DNA of 64,000 nucleotides from contig VFIW01000048.1 in the NCBI GenBank assembly GCA_006386115.1, positions 186,001 through 250,000 of the forward strand, written 5' to 3'. The stretch comes from Globisporangium splendens. Its lineage: Eukaryota; Oomycota; Peronosporomycetes; Pythiales; Pythiaceae. Both the position numbers and the translations under genes were made by a program. Of this stretch, positions 60,496-64,000 are shown piece after piece. Every line of letters begins with the position of its first letter. Positions within the stretch are counted from its first letter, which is position 1. The notes below the pieces were generated by a model that worked only from the letters and a program-made list of their open reading frames with translations, had not been told where the DNA came from and did no database searches.

Positions 60496-61300
60496 TCAAG
60501 TGTTGAGCGTGGGGTTTATTGTTGCGAAATGGAATTGCGTCGCGTGAGCGTGCTTCACAGAAAGTTTGTCTGCGGAATGAGCCGGTACCAGAATCATCTC
60601 GACGTCCTGCGCTTGGAGGCGGCGAAGTCCCTGGAGGAGCGCTTGCGTTTTCGCTTCGACACGCTGTTCATCTTTGGTTCTTCCTGCCTGCTGACGTTTT
60701 TGAGAGCGCTGTGGTCGCTGTTGTTGTTGCTGTCGAGTCCATGCTCGCTGCTGCTCCTCGAAAGACACGAACTGAAGCTGTTCCCGGAGCGCCAGGATGT
60801 TGCCATGCGACAGTGCGTGATGCAGAAACGCGTCTTGCCGTTCGCCACAGGATGCTGGAGCCGTTTGTGCTCGCTGCTGCTGCCATGGTCCGTCAATCTT
60901 ACTGGCAGCAACACTGTTGGAGTTGGCGGGCGTTGTCAACGAGTTCTCGGCCACAACTTTGCAGGTTTGCCTTCGCGCTGCCGCAGGTGCTCGGGAGCTT
61001 TGTCCGCCTCGGAGTGCCACGGGTGACTTGTCTGTAGACGCAACCACGTGCTCGCCCTTCATGAGTACCTTGGGGAACGTGATCTGGGAGCTTGATCATT
61101 GCTGTTTCTGCTGCTGCCCTGCTGCAGCGCCGTCTGCACCTTTTGTATCAAGGACAAGCAGCTTTCTCGTCGAGGACAAGAGTTGCAGATACGACGCTTG
61201 CTTGTGCGCTAAGGACGTCTGATGGCGCACAGCATCCTGCTGTTGCTGGTGGTGCTGAGCGAATCGCCGTTTGAAGTCCTCTACGCGGTGCGAGGAGGAT
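60496..61300 (-). pseudogene. Shifted 3' continuation of the cNMP-binding gene
   Basis: From about 61300 the minus-strand frame one base off exon 2 reads as a helical, Gln/Arg-rich protein (VEDFKRRFAQHHQQQQD...). It meets a single TGA at 61098-61096, then continues open to 60496 with more Gln/Arg-rich helix (LREQLQFVSFEEQQRAWTRQ...). Composition is coding-like, and it directly follows the cNMP domain. A one-base error or frameshift near 61290-61320 plus one stop would explain it; a separate short gene starting at the ATG at 61062 is the alternative. Confidence 0.45.
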
Positions 61301-63167
61301 CGAGATCGTGTCTGTGCGCAGACACACGATGGTGCACGTGTCGATGGCGTCGATGTCCCATGGCGCGGGTTCGGGCGTGTTGCTTAGACAGCCTTCTTGC
61401 CCAAACACGGCCGGCGCATGAACGACGCTCACGATCGGCTACAGAAACGCAGTGAATAAAATAAGCAACGTGAGCGCAATGCTTGCAAGGAGACGGATCG
61501 GAAATTTCGTCGACAAGTCTCAAACATACAAAGTGAGGCTCGCTGGCCGCTTGGTTGAGACTCGACTCGAACTTGGACGAGCCGCGCGCGTAGCCTCTCG
61601 CCGTCGATGGCAACGTGTGGCTCGCATCCGTCGTCGCCGTCGTTGCTGCCGCGACAGTACTCTGCTTTCTGGACTGTGGTGTCGCGACTTTGACTTCACC
61701 TGAGATGAGCAGCACGAGCACATTGAGTTCGTCGCCATGGCGAATGAGTCGCTTGCCCATTTTCGCATTCAGCGTCTTACTCGCGTACGCGATGTGGGTC
61801 AGCACGTTGTCAGGCAGCGACCGCAGCTGCGGGATCGAGTACACGGCTTTCTCCGTGTTGTGCAGCACGGCTTGCTTGAACGGATTGATCGCGCGGCGGT
61901 ACACTTCTCCCGGGAGCACGGCGAGTTCAGCGTACGGGGCTGCGAAGTTGACGTTGGCGCTCGCGGTGCGCACACCCTTGACCTCAAAGAGACTGATCTC
62001 GCCAAAACACGTACCCGGCGTCATCGTCGCGAAGAAGCCGTTGCCGTAGGCTGCGAGCGAGATGCAGCCGCTGATCACGATGTAGAAGAACTCGCCGACG
62101 TCGCCCTGGCGGAAAATGTAGTCGCCCGATTTGTAGCGCGCGTACACGCTGTGCTTGGCGATGTCGTGGTACGCGGCGTCCGGGAGACTTGCGTTCGCAA
62201 AGTATTTGATGCTCGAGAGCCATTTGCGGATATGGCGCACGTCGGCTCCCGATCGAGACTCGGGCGGCAGCTGGAGCCGTTCGTGAACGTTGTGCGCGTG
62301 CGCGAGCGCCATAAGGTGCGAGACGCGCTCAGGGTAGCGTCTCCGCATCACAAACGATGCGTTTGTATCGTTTGTTGCCTGTGCGGTCGAGGCTGCTGCG
62401 AGCGTTGTGAGCGTGTTGGCGCTCAACTGGGAGTTTCTTCGCAGTGCGTTAGCAGTAGGACTGGTTGTGGCGAAGGCGTTCGCATGCGCGGCCACAGCTA
62501 CGACGGAGGACCGCGGTTCGTCCCAAAAGCTGACGTGCTCCTTCCACACGCGCCGGTTGGTCTTCGTGAACTGCATGCGATCGAGCATCGTGATGTATGT
62601 AATGATGATCGTGAGGCGGCGAAACACGATACGCAGCGGCGGAAGAGCTGCGACGACTTCGACGAGCTCAAAGTCCTCCGGGTGGGTCTTGGCAATGAAC
62701 TGCACGGTCTTGATCTTCGTGAAGATGTCACCGATGCTGCGGTATCGCTTGCGACTGCGCACGGCGATCACGCTTTGGTCATGGATCTCGTAGAACGCTA
62801 AGTCCTCGTCGCCCTCGAGCAAGTCGCCGTGCAGGTACAGCCGCTGGTCTTCGAACGGGATGCCGAACTCGCGCTGCAGCATTGCCTGAAGTGCGATCAG
62901 CGAGACCGAGCGGTGCACTCGAAGTCGCTGGAGCTCGGTGAGGTTGGGCAGCTGGAAGAATACGTCAAAGCGGAGGTCCTGCTCACTTCGCCTGTTTGAG
63001 AGCGAGCGGCGCAGGTGGTGCGGTACAAACGCAGTCGAGGTCTTGCGAGGAGGAGAAGACGAAGAGTGTCCAGCACCAGGGAACATTGAGGCTAAAGTGG
63101 ACGCACGCCTCACGAGCGGAGGTTGCGGCATGACCACGGACGGTGTGAACGCTTCCGTACTGTCCAT
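61148..63167 (-). CDS. Ubiquitin-like / cyclic-nucleotide-binding protein, 3' end uncertain
   Basis: Exon 1 is 63167-61530 and exon 2 starts at 61439 after a 90-bp intron (CACTTT/GTATGT...CTGTAG/CCGATC). A ubiquitin-like domain (about residues 65-139) precedes a long linker and a cyclic-nucleotide-binding domain (YKSGDYIFRQGDVGEFFYIVISG ... CFGEISLFEVKGVRTAS). A second such domain is completed across the splice (KRLIRHGDELNVLVLLISGEVKV ... PAVFGQEGCLS, DIDAIDTCTIVCL). In exon 2 the frame that carries this domain ends at 61148, whereas the next frame is the more coding-like from about 61300 on. Probably a cNMP-regulated signalling protein. Confidence 0.75.
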
Positions 63168-64000
63168 GGTGAAATGTTGGCTTCTCAAGCGCTTCAACAA
63201 GTGGAGTTCGAGCTTGTTTGGACGATCGCAAGTACGAAATCGCCAACGAACAAAGGCTTAAAAATACCTCGACTGCGCGAGCTAAACAGCAATCATTGCG
63301 AAGAAACAAATAGGAGATCTGCTGTCTTGCGCTGGCGGACTTATAAGGATTGACATTTGTTCGCCTGCTGAGGAACGCGGATCTGCCAATGTCGAGACCC
63401 CCAACCTTGTCGTGCACAGTCTGCTTCCGTGCGGATGCGCGTCTGGGATTTCGACTGTGAAAACCGAGTCGGAACGACGGGTTTGCCGCAGAAGAAGTTG
63501 CAAGACAGCGCGAGTCGAGGCTCGTAGGTAGTAAGAATCCGGCAACTCCAGAGGTGAAGCGATCCTTCGAAGCAAGCCTGTTCGAACCTCGTCCTGAAAG
63601 TCGAGGGTCTGTAGAACTGAGTCGTGGAAGCTGTTCATTGAAAGTGGCGCGAAGCTAAGCAATCAGCAAAAAACAAAACTTGCACGGTCTACAACAGGTC
63701 ATATTGTTGCGTTGGTTTGGACTTAACACCAAATGGTCTGGCAAATGAGAGGTCGTACTATTTGGGTCTGATCTCGATTCTACACGGTCTCAAATTGGCT
63801 GCAGCAACGAGGGCTAGGGTGATGATGAACTTTGAGGATAGGTCAATGAACTTTAGATCTGGTCGAGCTTTTGTGTGGTCTGAAAATGGTCAAAAGGGGA
63901 AGGGTTGGTGATTTCTTGTTGGTCAACTTCGGATCTGTTTCTGGAGTTGATCTGTCCTTTGGACGGACCTGGCTCACATTCACTGGTTTTTGATTTGCCA
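63168..64000. other. Intergenic to window end
   Basis: Upstream region of the cNMP gene. About 830 bp, no recognisable gene or repeat. The last 300 bases are rich in the words GGTC and TTTG, with imperfect repetition of motifs such as TTTGGGTCTG and TTTGTGTGGTCTG. Confidence 0.45.

Noticed and set aside
1..64000. CRISPR arrays, tRNA or rRNA genes
   Set aside because: No regularly spaced direct repeats with unique spacers and no cloverleaf or rRNA-like sequence were recognised by eye; a tRNAscan run would settle the tRNA point.

Overview
The window is nuclear DNA of an oomycete (Peronosporomycetes, probably Pythium/Phytophthora-like). Reasons: compact intron-poor genes with GT-AG introns of about 70-95 bp and GC-rich codons; an oomycete-type initiator plus flanking core promoter (TCACTTT then CAATTTGC) in front of three secreted lipase genes; flagellate-lineage genes (POC1); FYVE/GAF fusions; and chromodomain Ty3/gypsy elements of the kind common in oomycete genomes. 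No rRNA, tRNA or CRISPR array was seen. The species cannot be fixed from this sequence alone.

Layout. (1) Positions 1-12.25 kb are a nest of related Ty3/gypsy chromoviruses. A truncated minus-strand copy (A, 1-2080) abuts a full-length plus-strand copy (B, 2081-9562: LTR, gag, PR-RT-RNaseH-IN-chromodomain pol, LTR). B abuts a minus-strand copy that keeps only LTR-gag-PR (C, 9563-11965), and C abuts an old LTR fragment (D). Gag and pol are linked by a textbook -1 slippery heptamer. Copies A and B both carry a long antisense ORF for a coiled-coil protein, lying opposite the region between integrase and chromodomain; it is better conserved than the overlapping sense frame. (2) 12.2-24.9 kb is a housekeeping block: an APH-like/P-loop kinase fusion (+), a GST (-), the spliceosomal 27K protein (+), a large LRR-TPR-coiled-coil gene (-) next to a WW/IQ gene (-), with an inverted LRR piece (+) between them that looks like an intragenic inversion, then POC1 (-) and mitochondrial-type Mn-SOD (-). 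(3) 25.7-35.3 kb holds three copies of a secreted lipase of bacterial family I.5 type (one -, two +), with blocks of 100% identity beside diverged tails, set in gene-poor spacers. (4) 36-47 kb: FAM21/WASHC2 (+), a START-like/FYVE/GAF protein (-), and a Tup1-type corepressor (+). (5) 48.6-64 kb: a methyltransferase-like MYND protein (+), an unknown protein (+), a mitochondrial membrane protein (-), a secreted RNase T2 (-), a DUSP/Tudor-knot USP deubiquitinase (+), and a ubiquitin-like/cyclic-nucleotide-binding protein (-) with an apparently broken 3' end.

Functional links are loose, as expected for a eukaryote: secreted hydrolases (lipases, RNase T2) fit osmotrophic nutrition; FAM21 and the FYVE protein point to endosomes; Tup1, the 27K splicing factor and the USP are general regulation. 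The main points of interest are the antisense gene of the chromovirus, the inversion-like disruption of the WW/LRR locus, and the concerted evolution of the lipase cluster.
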